64,000 bases of DNA, taken from contig JAQFVV010006740.1 of NCBI GenBank assembly GCA_028023455.1, positions 240,161 to 304,160 of the forward strand. The letters run 5' to 3'. Shown piece after piece: positions 35,429 through 46,089 of the stretch; positions within the stretch are counted from its first letter, which is position 1; each line of letters begins with the position of its first letter. The DNA is from Epiperipatus broadwayi (taxonomy: Eukaryota > Onychophora > Udeonychophora > Euonychophora > Peripatidae). A model generated the notes under the pieces. It did no database searches and had not been told where the DNA came from. It saw only the letters and a list, made by a program, of their open reading frames with translations. Both the position numbers and the translations under genes were made by a program.

Positions 35429-38251
35429 TTAATACATACTACACAACCATTGACACAAATATTTTTTGAATGATATATAAGAAATATTATTCAGATCAAT
35501 TGAACATTCATATACAAATTTATTAAACAACTTTGACCCAGAATAAACATATTGTCTTCTACTAGATTCCTTAAAAAATTTTGGTAAAGGTAATTGAAAT
35601 TTATTAGAAAGACGAGTATTTAGAACATAAACTCTAGAATTCAGAAAAGGTTTAGCACAAAAAATATCAAAAATAACTCTATATTGATATAAGTGATTTA
35701 CATCAAATAAACCAAATGCAATATAAATATCTCGAACAGAAGAGGAACGAGATCTACCAAAAATAATGCGCAAAGTATAATTTTGCAAAACACGCAAAGA
35801 AGATAAAATATGTGGAGAAGCATTACCCCAAATAATGATATTGTAAGATAAAATACTCTGATAACAGGCAATGTAAATAAAAATGAGAGCAGACCTAGGA
35901 AGAAATTTAACTAAATAATAAAACATATAGTTTAAATTACGTAACCGTTGACAAAGATAGGTAATGTGATTTGTCCAGGACAATCTGGAGTCAATATATA
36001 TTCCCAAATAACAATAATTATCTACCAAAGGAATATTCTCACAAGTACATATACTATTATAATGCAAAATATACTTACAGCAAATTTTAATCTTAAGAGA
36101 AAAAAAAGTACGCTTGTAAGAAAAAAGAATAGCTTTTGTTTTATCTAAATTGACCAACAATGAATTATATGCCAACCATTTACCAATTGAGTCCAAATCC
36201 TCATTCACTAATTTTTCAAGAAGATTATAAGAAACAGCATTGCAAGATAAAGCAATATCATCAGCAAAAACAAAAATCTTAGAATGTAACTTCAATGAAA
36301 ATAAATCATTAATATAAATTAAAAACAATAGAGGACCAAGTACTGAACCTTGAGGAACTCCAGAATTAATCAAGACCACATCACTGATAGTACCATAAAT
36401 ATTAGTAAACTGTTTCCTATCATTTAAATAACTCTCCAACCAACTACCAATAGATCCACGAAAACCATACAAGTAGCAACGCTTAATCAAAATATTATGA
36501 TTAACAGAATCAAATGCTTTAGATAAATCAAGATAAATAGCCAATGTTTTAAGTTCCTGATCCAATGAAGATGTTAAATACTGAACATGATGTTTTAAAG
36601 CATCTAATGTACTTCTGCCAGGAAGAAAACCATATTGATAGTCAGATAAAATTTTATTTTTAAACAGAAATGACAACATTTGATCCCTAACAATCATTTC
36701 CAATAATTTAGAAAAAACAGAAATAATAGCAATTGGCCTATAATTGACCATAAGAGTAGAATCACCCTTTTTATAAACAGGAGTAATAACATTAACTTTC
36801 AGACATTCTGGAAATGATCCAGACTGCAAAGATAAATTAAATAAATGAACTAAAACAGGCAAAAATGCAACCTTATTTTCTTTAAGCATCTTAGGTGTTA
36901 TACCATCTAGTCCAAAAGAAGTGACATTTTTTAAACTATCAATTGCTACAGACAACTGAGATTCAGAAACATCAGAATATAAAAAAGAATACAAACTTGA
37001 ATAAGAAGACAAAATCTGCTCAGGCACATCAGGCATCGATAAATTTACAAAATACTCATTAAACCGATCAGCTAAATATTTTTCATTATTCTGTAACTCA
37101 ATTAAACTTTCATTGTATTTAATACATTTAATACGATCAGGAGAAGATTTTTTAATCAAAGAATTTATTGTTCTCCATTTCAAAGAAACATTTTTATCAC
37201 TAAGAAATTCTTGATAATATCTAAACTTCAACTTTCTAATATCAGACTTAATTTCAACATTAAGTTTTTTTAAAACATCTGATGAGCCATCCAAAGCTTT
37301 TAACACATTTCTCTGATTAATTTTACATACCAGCGCATCTGTCACCCAAAGAGATCTTCTTCTATTCTTACTTGTCAATTTTAAATGAAACTTTGCTTTA
37401 GCAATTAAATCTAAACAAATAGCTTGGAACCCCAAAAATGCATCATTTACATTATCTATCATAAAAATCTCATCCCAATTCTGAACAGATAATAAATAAT
37501 TCAATTTAGAAAAAGATAATTTCTCAACATATGCACAAACATTAATATTATCCATACAATTCAATATTTTTAATTCAGTAGCAAAATGATCTGTAAGAAA
37601 TAATTTAGAAAGAGACGAATCAGAAAATAAACCGCGGCTTAATCTAACAAAAATATGATCTAAAAGAGATTGAGATATAGGAGTTATACGCGTAGGTGAA
37701 AAAAGCGTTTGACTAAATCCATAGCTATAAAGCAAATTTAAATAATCTATAGTAGACTTACAAGCATTATTTAACAAATCAATATTTAGATCACCCATTA
37801 AAACAGCAGATTCTGAACCCAAATCTAATAACAAAGAATCAAGTTCAGTAACAAAATCCAAAACTTTACTTGTACATGATCTATATATAGCCAAAATAGA
37901 AAGCACACATTTAGGAAGTCTCAAAGTTAATAAAATACATTCTGCAGTATTAAATGTTGGAATAATGAAAGAAAAGTCTAAACCGGATTTTATAAAAACC
38001 ATAACACCACCAGATCGTAAATGCATACGAGGAGAAAGTATACTCGTATAGCCATTCAAACTATATAAATTTTGTTCTTGTAAAGAAATCCAAGTTTCCG
38101 TTAAAATAATTATATCAAAATGAAATAAAGGAAAATTATTTAAATAAACTACAAGTTCATCAAAATGACATCTAATGCTACGTATATTTAAATGAAATAA
38201 TTTAAGTGAAGCAAAATCTTTTTTCTGAGAAATCAAATCAGAATTTATCAT
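35429..38251 (-). CDS. Element B ORF2: APE endonuclease-reverse transcriptase polyprotein (intact)
   Basis: An uninterrupted 940-codon frame. Residues about 16-230 are an APE-like endonuclease: FHLNIRSI (Asn22), LTETWI (Glu52), GGVMVFIKSGL, LMGDLNIDLL (Asp154, Asn156), LLDHIFVR, and LTDHF (Asp221-His222), so all expected catalytic residues are present. The RT spans about 440-730: FGLDGITPKML, VYKKGD, NYRPIAIIS, YGFLPGRST, LDLSKAFDSVNH (motif A), GVPQGSVLGPLLF (motif B), FADD (about 662-665), and the thumb region to CYLGI. No CCHC knuckle is evident at the C-terminus. ATG 38251 lies 12 bases beyond the ORF1 stop. The length is normal for this superfamily, and the intact frame suggests recent mobility. 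Confidence 0.93.
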   Translation of the reverse strand: MINSDLISQKKDFASLKLFHLNIRSIRCHFDELVVYLNNFPLFHFDIIILTETWISLQEQNLYSLNGYTSILSPRMHLRSGGVMVFIKSGLDFSFIIPTFNTAECILLTLRLPKCVLSILAIYRSCTSKVLDFVTELDSLLLDLGSESAVLMGDLNIDLLNNACKSTIDYLNLLYSYGFSQTLFSPTRITPISQSLLDHIFVRLSRGLFSDSSLSKLFLTDHFATELKILNCMDNINVCAYVEKLSFSKLNYLLSVQNWDEIFMIDNVNDAFLGFQAICLDLIAKAKFHLKLTSKNRRRSLWVTDALVCKINQRNVLKALDGSSDVLKKLNVEIKSDIRKLKFRYYQEFLSDKNVSLKWRTINSLIKKSSPDRIKCIKYNESLIELQNNEKYLADRFNEYFVNLSMPDVPEQILSSYSSLYSFLYSDVSESQLSVAIDSLKNVTSFGLDGITPKMLKENKVAFLPVLVHLFNLSLQSGSFPECLKVNVITPVYKKGDSTLMVNYRPIAIISVFSKLLEMIVRDQMLSFLFKNKILSDYQYGFLPGRSTLDALKHHVQYLTSSLDQELKTLAIYLDLSKAFDSVNHNILIKRCYLYGFRGSIGSWLESYLNDRKQFTNIYGTISDVVLINSGVPQGSVLGPLLFLIYINDLFSLKLHSKIFVFADDIALSCNAVSYNLLEKLVNEDLDSIGKWLAYNSLLVNLDKTKAILFSYKRTFFSLKIKICCKYILHYNSICTCENIPLVDNYCYLGIYIDSRLSWTNHITYLCQRLRNLNYMFYYLVKFLPRSALIFIYIACYQSILSYNIIIWGNASPHILSSLRVLQNYTLRIIFGRSRSSSVRDIYIAFGLFDVNHLYQYRVIFDIFCAKPFLNSRVYVLNTRLSNKFQLPLPKFFKESSRRQYVYSGSKLFNKFVYECSIDLNNISYISFKKYLCQWLCSMY

Positions 38252-38263
38252 AATAAATAAATT

Positions 38264-39170
38264 TCAGAATGACTCCAAATCACTTTCATTTCTAATTAAA
38301 ACACGAGGAGAATTATAATCTTTTCTCACATACACCGATCCGTTATGAATAAAAGCAAAACCTTGACCAGAACGTAACTTCTGTTTCGCCAACCATAAAA
38401 GCCTTCTATTGAATGGAGTCAAACGCTGATTAATATAAATACGTTTGTTATTATTAACCCCAGGCAAAATTTGAGAAACTGTTAAAACAGATTTTTTATT
38501 TATTAAAAACTGTATGGCAGAATTTCGTGATTTAAATCGAGCTACAACAAAACCTGGAGCTCCTGATTTATTTTTTGTACGAAAAACATTTTCCAAATCA
38601 ATAGCGACATCTGAAACACCGAGCTTGTCCGCCACGTTAGTTAAAATTAACGGCAAATTTTCATTTTCTTGAAAAGGCAAACCCTGTATTTCAACTTCAT
38701 GATCTAGATTAAATCGTTCCATAGAATGTAATTTATCTTTCAGTAACAAAATCTCATTCTCATTTGAAGTACAAGAATTAGAAAGACGAATTATTTCTTG
38801 ATTATTCCGATCCACATTTTCACGTAAAGAAATAACTTCTGTCCGCAAATTAGCAACTGCTTGAGATAACTCTGAAATTGTGTTGTGAATCACCGGCAAT
38901 AATTTTAATTTATCCAAAATCTCCTCCAAAATTAAATCAGGTGAATTGTTAGCAGTCATAGATGAATCCAAAACATCACTAGCCTTAGAAAAACTAACTC
39001 TACAAGCAGCACACCTCCATTCTTGCTTCTTTTTTTATAGACATTCTTCGGTAAGTAGTATCACTCAAAGATGCACATGCAAAGTGCATACCGGACGTAC
39101 AACCAAAGCAGGATACGAAATTACCATTTTTTTGTAAAAGTTCTTTACAAATAGAACATGAATCCATCAT
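38264..39170 (-). pseudogene. Element B ORF1: PHD finger, coiled coil, L1-ORF1p-like domains (one frameshift)
   Basis: From ATG 39170 the first frame encodes MMDSCSICKELL, SCFGCTSGMHFAC, the first six ligands of a C4HC3 PHD finger. At a run of seven A (minus strand, 39030-39036) the frame slips; the next frame supplies WRCAAC, the last Cys pair, and runs to the stop. The open part from 38971 (235 codons) has a heptad-rich coiled coil (LSQAVANLRTEVISLRENV, LLLKDKLHSMERF). It then has an RRM-like/FP-type region (VEIQGLPFQENENLPLIL, VFRTKNKS) and a C-terminal part (INQRLTPFNRRLLWLAK, NGSVYVR) as in L1-type ORF1 proteins that bind element RNA. One indel is the only visible defect. Confidence 0.85.
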
Positions 39171-39235
39171 TAAAAATTTAAAAAGTTAAAAAATCAAGAG
39201 AACAAGCAAACACGTCTTTACACTAGAAAACCGGA

Positions 39236-39385
<150 letters not shown>

Positions 39386-39504
39386 CAAACAAGACAAAAC
39401 ATTCCATAAAGTAATGTCACCCTGTGCCAACCAGAGTAATCAATGGATGCTGGAAGGCTTGTGCATAAAATCCCTATCTAGTGCTTACTCATCCAATATA
39501 CCCA

Positions 39505-39534
39505 GACTAGTTTCTGGCTTGTGGCATTTGTCAG
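39505..39534 (-). ncRNA. Hammerhead-like motif, minus copy (degraded)
   Basis: The order is CUGACAA, then a GCC...GCC region around CACAA, then GAAACUAGUC. The core differs from CUGAUGA at two positions, so it is probably inactive. GUC is preserved and UGGG follows. Confidence 0.4.
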
Positions 39535-40102
39535 TGAGAAGCTTTGGATCTGAGAGCACTGCATCTGAATCTTAGGATCTAATTCAATCCTCAAGCAGCC
39601 ATATTTTATCGTTACTTAACCACAAAACTATGAGAATGAAATTGAAAACACAATAATATTTTCCAATCTAAGCTCAATAGCTTATATAATCATATGGGTC
39701 TGAGTTCAGCACCTATACATTTTGGTGTCTTTGGCTTTTTTAACAACCATAGCCACCACTATCCTATTAGGCAGAATTGGTGTTAAACCCATAAACGTCA
39801 TATGATCACCATATTTTATACTAACACATAATTGATATCAAACATGACAAAACTATCCATACAGTAGTGCCACTCTGTGGCAACTGGAGTAATCAGTGGA
39901 TGTCAAAAGGCTTGTGCATAAAATCCCTATCTAGTTCAGACCAATATGACTATATAAGCTATTGAGCTTAGATTGAAATTATTATTGTGTTTTTAATTTC
40001 ATTCTCATAGTTTTGTAGTTAAGTAGAGATAAAAGGTAGCTGCTGGAGGGTTCCATTAGATCCTAAGATATAGATGCAGTGCTCTCAGATTCAGGCTCCT
40101 CA

Positions 40103-40132
40103 CTGATGAAGGTCACAAGCCAGAAACTAGAC
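40103..40132 (+). ncRNA. Hammerhead-like motif, plus copy 1
   Basis: A perfect CUGAUGA core is followed by A, GGU CACAA GCC, A, GAAACUAGAC. CUCA before the core could pair with UGGG after the cleavage position. The cleavage triplet is GAC instead of GUC, which should abolish cutting in this copy. Confidence 0.45.
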
Positions 40133-40552
40133 TGGGAATATTGAAAAAGTAGGCACTACATAGGGATTTTATTCATAAGCCTTCTGGGATCCATTGATTA
40201 CTCAGGTTGGCACAGGGTAGCACTACTGTATGCAGAGTTCTGCAATGTTTGATAACAATTATGTGCTAGTATAAAAGATGGTGATTATGTGATGTTTATG
40301 GGTTTAACACCAATCCTGCCTAATAGGATAGTGGTGGCTATGGTTGTTAAAGAGACAAAGACACTAAAATGTATGGGTGCTGAACTCAGACCCATATGAC
40401 TATATAAGCTATTGAGCTTAGATTGAAAATATTAGTGTGTTTTCAATTTCATTCTATAGTTTTGTAGTTAAGTAGAGATAAAAGGTGGCTGCTGGAGGGT
40501 TGAATTAGATCCAAAGATATAGATGCAGTCCTCTCACATCCAAGGCTCCTCA

Positions 40553-40582
40553 CTGATGAAGGCCACAAGCCAGAAACTAGTC
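40553..40582 (+). ncRNA. Hammerhead-like motif, plus copy 2
   Basis: CUGAUGA, A, stem GGC/GCC closing CACAA, A, GAAAC, UAGUC: all three conserved boxes are present in order, with a two-base-pair stem III (ACUAGU). The base pair normally next to the core (G10.1-C11.1) is replaced by A and A, so the fold is unusual. Stem I is short. It is the best-preserved of the three copies. Confidence 0.5.
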
Positions 40583-40737
40583 TGGAATATTGGATGAGTA
40601 GGCATTAGATAGAGATTTTATGCACAAACCTTCTGGCATCCATTGATTACTCTGGTTAGCACAGAGTGGCACTACTGTATGGAGAGTTTTGCCTTGTTTG
40701 ATAACAATTTTGTTCTAGTATAAGAGATGATGATCAT

Positions 40738-40819
<82 letters not shown>

Positions 40820-40836
40820 CAACAACAACAACAATA
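40738..40836. repeat. (AAT)n with short (AAC)n end
   Basis: About 78 bases of AAT attached to the end of the last plus-oriented 450-bp unit, grading into (AAC)n and a short A-rich stretch. Confidence 0.95.
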
Positions 40837-40947
40837 AAAAATTCTTTAATATATGTTTATCCTAATATTACACATTGTATGTTAAATTTGAAATTTTCTA
40901 GATGTAAATTTGTGTAAACCATTGAGTTCAATAAAGCCTTTATTGAA

Positions 40948-40950
<3 letters not shown>
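40837..40950 (+). mobile_element. Probable 3' end fragment of a plus-strand retroelement
   Basis: About 110 bases ending TTCAATAAAGCCTTTATTG then AAATAT and (AAT)n. An AATAAA signal shortly before an (AAT)n tail matches the 3' ends of elements A, B and the copy at 41105. No coding part remains, so the family cannot be named. Confidence 0.4.
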
Positions 40951-41019
<69 letters not shown>

Positions 41020-41063
41020 CAATAATAATAATTATTATTATTATTATTATTATTATAATAATA

Positions 41064-41104
<41 letters not shown>
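40951..41104. repeat. Palindromic (AAT)n-(ATT)n microsatellite
   Basis: (AAT)n (from about 40951) passes near 41030 into (ATT)n with a short AAT interruption, ending at 41104. The left part is the tail of the plus-strand fragment; the right part is the tail of the minus-strand element at 41105-43620. Confidence 0.93.
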
Positions 41105-41107
<3 letters not shown>

Positions 41108-43620
41108 ATGTTTATTAACATATAAACATACAGTACACCAAATACCAAAAAGTTTACATTTGATAGGTATTAGAGCTCAATAAGTATTGAAAGCTATTAT
41201 TTGACAAATGAAAAATGTTAGTATTTTTAAAACATTTATTATAAAAATCTGGCAATCTAACCAGTATATATCTTTTCAAATAGTCTGAATAAAAATGGGG
41301 TATATAAAATAGTTCAGTATTTTTACCATTCCACTTGGGGATTGTATATTGTGTCTTTGTCTCCAGCTCAGAAACATCTATTTACCTTTTCACTATCTTT
41401 TGTAATATTAACATGTCTCTAACAAGTCTATGATTGAACAATTTATTACTTGAATTTGCTGATTTCTTTTTAAGCAGTATTAATTTTTGAAATTTATGTT
41501 CAACACTTTGAATCATATTAATATGTGAAATTGTCTCTGCATTCCATATAACAGATCCATAATGAAGTACTGGTATCACTAACATAGGATCTAATACTTT
41601 ATACACTTTTGTTACACTATATGAAGCATGCTCTGTAAATAATCCATTAGCAGAGAAAATTATTCCCAAATCCATATGACTAATATCTTGGGAAATATGC
41701 TTATTATTGAATGCATAATTATATAAACTTTTACCAGGTTTCCTAGTAAATACTACAATTTTACATTTGCTAGCATTTATAATCATACCATTTTAAACAC
41801 ACCATCTATGTAAACTTTCTAACATATTTTGTATTTCCAAATGATCTGATGAGTTATAAATTGTTTTAAATATTTCTCTATCATCAGCATAGCAAAGAAT
41901 ATTCTTACTATTTATAAAAGAATGCAAGTCTGAAGTTATTATTGCAAATGGGCAAGGATTTAATACACTACCTTGTGATCCTCCACAAATAAGATAAATA
42001 CAATTTGATCATTCATTATTAAAAAAGTTCAATGAGACCTATTCAATAAAGAATATTTAAAAAGTTCAATCAAATGTTTGATAATTGATATGCAGCTAAC
42101 TTTAATAACAAATCCCCATGACTCACTCTATCAGAGGTTTTACTTAAATCTACTTATATAACATCTAATTGTTTTTGCTGATCACAATTTTATGCTATTA
42201 TATCATTTATTATAATTAAATTTGTATTTATTGATTTTCCTGCTATAAATCCATGCTGATAATTAGAAAGCCATTTGGAAAGATTATTAGATAAATGCTT
42301 AAGGAGACATTTATCAAAGATTTTGGTTGTAATACATAGTAGAAATACAGGTCTATAATTGTCAATCTTTCTTTTAGATCCCCTCTTGTGCATTGGTACT
42401 ATTTTTGTTTCTTCCTATAAAGAAAGATAAGTATTAGAGTTCAGAGATAAATCAAATAAATGTTTAAATACAAGAGTCAATAACTGTCCACAACCCTTGT
42501 AAATAAATGATGGCATATTACCTATCCATACACTTCTTTTATTTCTTAGTTGGGTGATAGATGAAAGAATTGACTCTGAAGATATCTGATTAAAATTTAA
42601 AGTTTCATTATTAACATTACTTAATGTTTCATAACTAAAATTATCATTACTATTACTATAAGTACCATTTTCCACATTTAAATGGAATAAAGATGAAAAG
42701 TCATTCACTACTATTTCTATATTTTTATTTTGTAAAGTATTTCTTTTTGATATAAGAAATTTAATACATCCCCCAAAATCTTTTGGATTACTAAATTACT
42801 TTCAGTTCTCTTTAAATAATCCTGAAAATTCTTTTTTTAATTATCTTTGTAAATGACCTATATATCCTAAAATTATTCCAGTCAAATAAAAAGCCATTAT
42901 TTTAAAATCTTTATAAAATTTTAGTTTGCACTTAATTCCTTTAATAAGAACCATAGAGAACCAAACTGGATATTTAGTATGAACATTCAAACTAGGTATA
43001 AATTTATTTATATGTTGTGTAAGCCTGTTCTGAAAATTAACAGCAGCATCTTCCACATTATTGCAATTATACACACATGCCCAGCCATCATGCTAAAATG
43101 CCTTGTACAAACCCAAATAACTATCCTTGGATTAACACCTTTTAAAATTATAGATGTTTTTTTACATTCCTATATTGAAATATGCAGTCAATATTTAAAG
43201 ATAAATGAAAAACAACTCCTTTAAAAAGAGGCTGATTACACTTAGTGCATTTTAAGTTAGATGGAAAATTATTAAAAATGAAATCTAGCGTATTTCCATA
43301 ATTATTACAGATATCTTTACATTGTGTAAGATTCAGCATATTAACAGCAGATGGTAACCTTAATGACTTAGAATCAAGATGAGTATGTTTATTATTTATA
43401 GACTTAGGAATGTTAAAGTCACCTACCATCATAATAGATCCTGCAAGTGTCACAAGCAATTCTTCAACAATATTAAAATAATCGTAAAACTGTACAATAT
43501 GTATTATTGGTTGTAAATAAATATTACTAATGGTCAAATTTTCATATCCTAAATTAATAAAAATCCAAATGCATTAAATAGTTATACGTAAATCTGTATT
43601 TGATGTGCTATTATTTACAG
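41105..43620 (-). mobile_element. Decayed non-LTR retrotransposon related to element A
   Basis: The 3' end (minus strand) reads GTTAATAAACATTG followed by (AAT)n. Coding remnants occur in order. At 43537-43148 there is an endonuclease: MMVGDFNIP and GNTLDFIFNNFP. At 43074-42841, TKYPVWFSMVLIKG parallels KYPKWFSRELCKG of element A. At 42708-42415, IYKGCGQLL parallels IIKGCAECL. At 42393-42190 the RT shows KIDNYRPVFLL and YQHGFIAGKS. Past motif A (stops present) to 41786-41382, CKIVVFTRK and LGIIFSANGLFTEH parallel the post-YADD region. Multiple stops and frameshifts; no ORF1 is seen, so it is 5'-truncated. Confidence 0.85.
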
Positions 43621-44440
43621 TTGAAGGTATTGGGAATATTTAACTAAAAGTTAAGTTTTTTTAAAGACATTCAATACTCATAATGGGCTGATGGAAATAG
43701 TCCAATATAAAAATTCAACTAGTAAATAAATACTTTCTATCCAAGAATTTGGAAATTAAGACTCACATAGATAATCAACTTCTTGCTGTTGTCATTCATC
43801 ATCAATACGATTACCTTAGAATCATCAACTGCTGCGAAAGTCATGATTCTTTTTCTACATTCTCATTTAGGGCCATCTTTCATATTTTAAATGAAGTACC
43901 ATTATAGGGAAATAAATTTTTACTAGATTATAAAATTAAATAACATTAATGGTAAATAAGTTAAACTACAATACAATTTAAAATCTTGATTAAATATTTT
44001 ATTTATTTATAATAAATTGTTTTTCACATAAATATCATGCTGATATTAATTCTTTTAAATTGCCAATTCTTAAATATTGGATCATTCATTATGTGCATAA
44101 TTATCAAAGCTATATGCAAATAATATTTTCAAAATATTTTAAATACAATATTAAAAACAATAATGATGATTTATTTTATCTTACAAACATCACATTTGGA
44201 TACAGATTATGAAATATACAATCTGTGAGATATGATATGTTGGACTATTTCCATCATTTATGAGTGAATGTTGAATGTAAAGAAAATTTTAAACTTTATT
44301 TAAACTTTTCAAATACAAACAACTTGTTAGTAATAACACACAAATAGACAACACAGGTTAGTAATTACACAACATTTCAAGTAGTAGTATTCTCCATTAT
44401 TCTTCAGGTGTTGCTGGCCTATATGCACAGTGACAATATT
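43621..44440. other. Unassigned AT-rich DNA
   Basis: No coding frame. The stretch around 43795-43850 (TCATTCATCATCAATACGA) has weak similarity to text near 13945 and 23929, too short to call a family. Confidence 0.4.
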
Positions 44441-44527
44441 TGCTTAGAAGTTGAATTCACACCTTTATATTCTTGAATATCAAGTTTAAGGCAAACATTC
44501 TACCAACTTAGCTATTCTGTCAAAGGC
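44441..44527 (-). repeat. tRNA-derived SINE or tRNA pseudogene
   Basis: On the minus strand a textbook A-box, TAGCTAAGTTGGTAGA, is followed about 45 bases later by a B-box-like GTGAATTCAACTTC, at tRNA-like spacing. The anticodon region and stems are eroded. No target-site duplication was found. Confidence 0.5.
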
Positions 44528-44639
44528 AACATATAATAGTAGAAATTTGATATATTTATATATGAGGGTTGGTTTAAATCCTCCTGAGTCCTTCAATTTT
44601 TATTTTAAGTCTAATTATTATTATTTATTATTATTTTTT

Positions 44640-46083
44640 CCTAAGAGCAAGATTAATTAGAGGCTTCTATACATTGTGTATTGCCACACTGAATTGACGT
44701 ATAGAATTATTTACCATTGTCATATGAGCGGCTTCCTTGAATTTTCTTTTATGCATTTTTTCCCTCTTTATCCAATATCTTTGTATTTTCCCACTTAGAA
44801 ATATGGTCACTAGTACATCCATGATCTTCTAGGGTAGACACATCTGTTTTTCTCTTTTAACCATAAGTTTGTGCTCCTTCAATCGCTGCTCAACAGTGTG
44901 ACAGGTCCCACCAATATATTTCCTTCCACATTCACATGGTATTTCATGGATGCAGTTTTTGTTCTTCAGCATTTCCAATTTAGGCTTAGTAGATGTAAGC
45001 ATTCCTTGAAGTGAGGTATGGCATTGGAAAGCAGTTCTAATGTTATATTGACTGCAGAGTTTCTTTAATTTGTCCGCCATTCCTGGTATGTATGGATACA
45101 CTACTGTACCAATAACTGTTTTCTCTTTTGTTGTCTCATTGAGTTGTCTATTGAAGGTTTTTCTGATGACTGCTGATGGATAACCATTTTTCATAAGCAT
45201 TTGTTCTATGTGAATCTTTTTTTTTTCCAAATCACTGGTTTCTGAATAAACCTCCTTTGCTCGGTTCCATAGTGATAGTACAATTAATTGTTTAGTGCTT
45301 CTTGTATGATTGGATGTATATACCAAATATTTGCCAGTGTGTGTTGGTTTTCTATACACTGTTGTTTTTACTTAGCCCTGAGGGAGTCTTGTCACAAGAA
45401 CATCCAAGAATGCCAATTTTTGTTCTTGTTCTGATTCCATCGTGAATTTAATTATAGGAGATATGCTATTAATGTGCATCCAGAATGACTGTAATTTTTC
45501 CTTGCTTTGTGGCCACACCACAAATGTATCATCAACATATCAAAGCCATACTTTAGGTGGACATGGTTTACTATTTATGGTTGCGGTTTCAAGTTCTTTC
45601 ATGTAAATGTTGCTGAGCAAGGGTGACAGTGATGATCCCATGGCCATTCCTTGATTTTGTTGAAATAATTCTGAGTTATATTAAAAGTATTTTGTAGTTA
45701 CACAGAATGTTAATAATTCCATTATACTATCAATAAGCAGAGCTGTTCTAGTTTGTAGACTATTATCATCATATAACCTTTTCTTTACAATAGACAATGC
45801 CTCATCACATGGTACATTTGTAAACAGGCGTTCCACAGCAAAGCTTACCAATATGTCCATTTTTTTCCATTTACATGTTCCTGACTAATTCTACAAAGTG
45901 CTTAGAATATCTGATGAAAGACTGTGTTCTATACACCAATGGACTAAGAACTTCGAGAAGAAATCTTGACAAATTTTGACATGGTGAATTTCTAGAACTA
46001 ATAATAAGGCTTAATGGAACATTGTCTTTATGGATTTTAGGCAATCCATACAGGTGATGAATCCTGCTAGCCACTGGAAATAG
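44640..46083 (-). pseudogene. Penelope-like element: RT and GIY-YIG endonuclease, decayed
   Basis: Minus-strand PLE with domains in the normal order. The RT begins ASRIHHLYGLPKIHK (about 46074), then PLSLIISSRNSPC and SRFLLEVLSPL. Near 45640 comes MAMGSSLSPLLSNIYMKELE, and near 45540 YVDDTFVVW, the catalytic YxDD. FLDVLVTRLPQG, a stop, then TTVYRKPTHTGKYL is the PLE-specific region ahead of the endonuclease. The GIY-YIG domain reads CIHEIPCECGRKYIGGTC, then VEQRLKEHK, with the paired Cys typical of PLE. A tail with DHGC and HISKWENTKIL follows, in other frames. In-frame stops just before YVDD and before the YRKP block, plus frameshifts, make it inactive. It is 5'-truncated near 46083, where a plus-strand non-LTR remnant begins. 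Confidence 0.88.
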
Positions 46084-46089
46084 TCAAAC

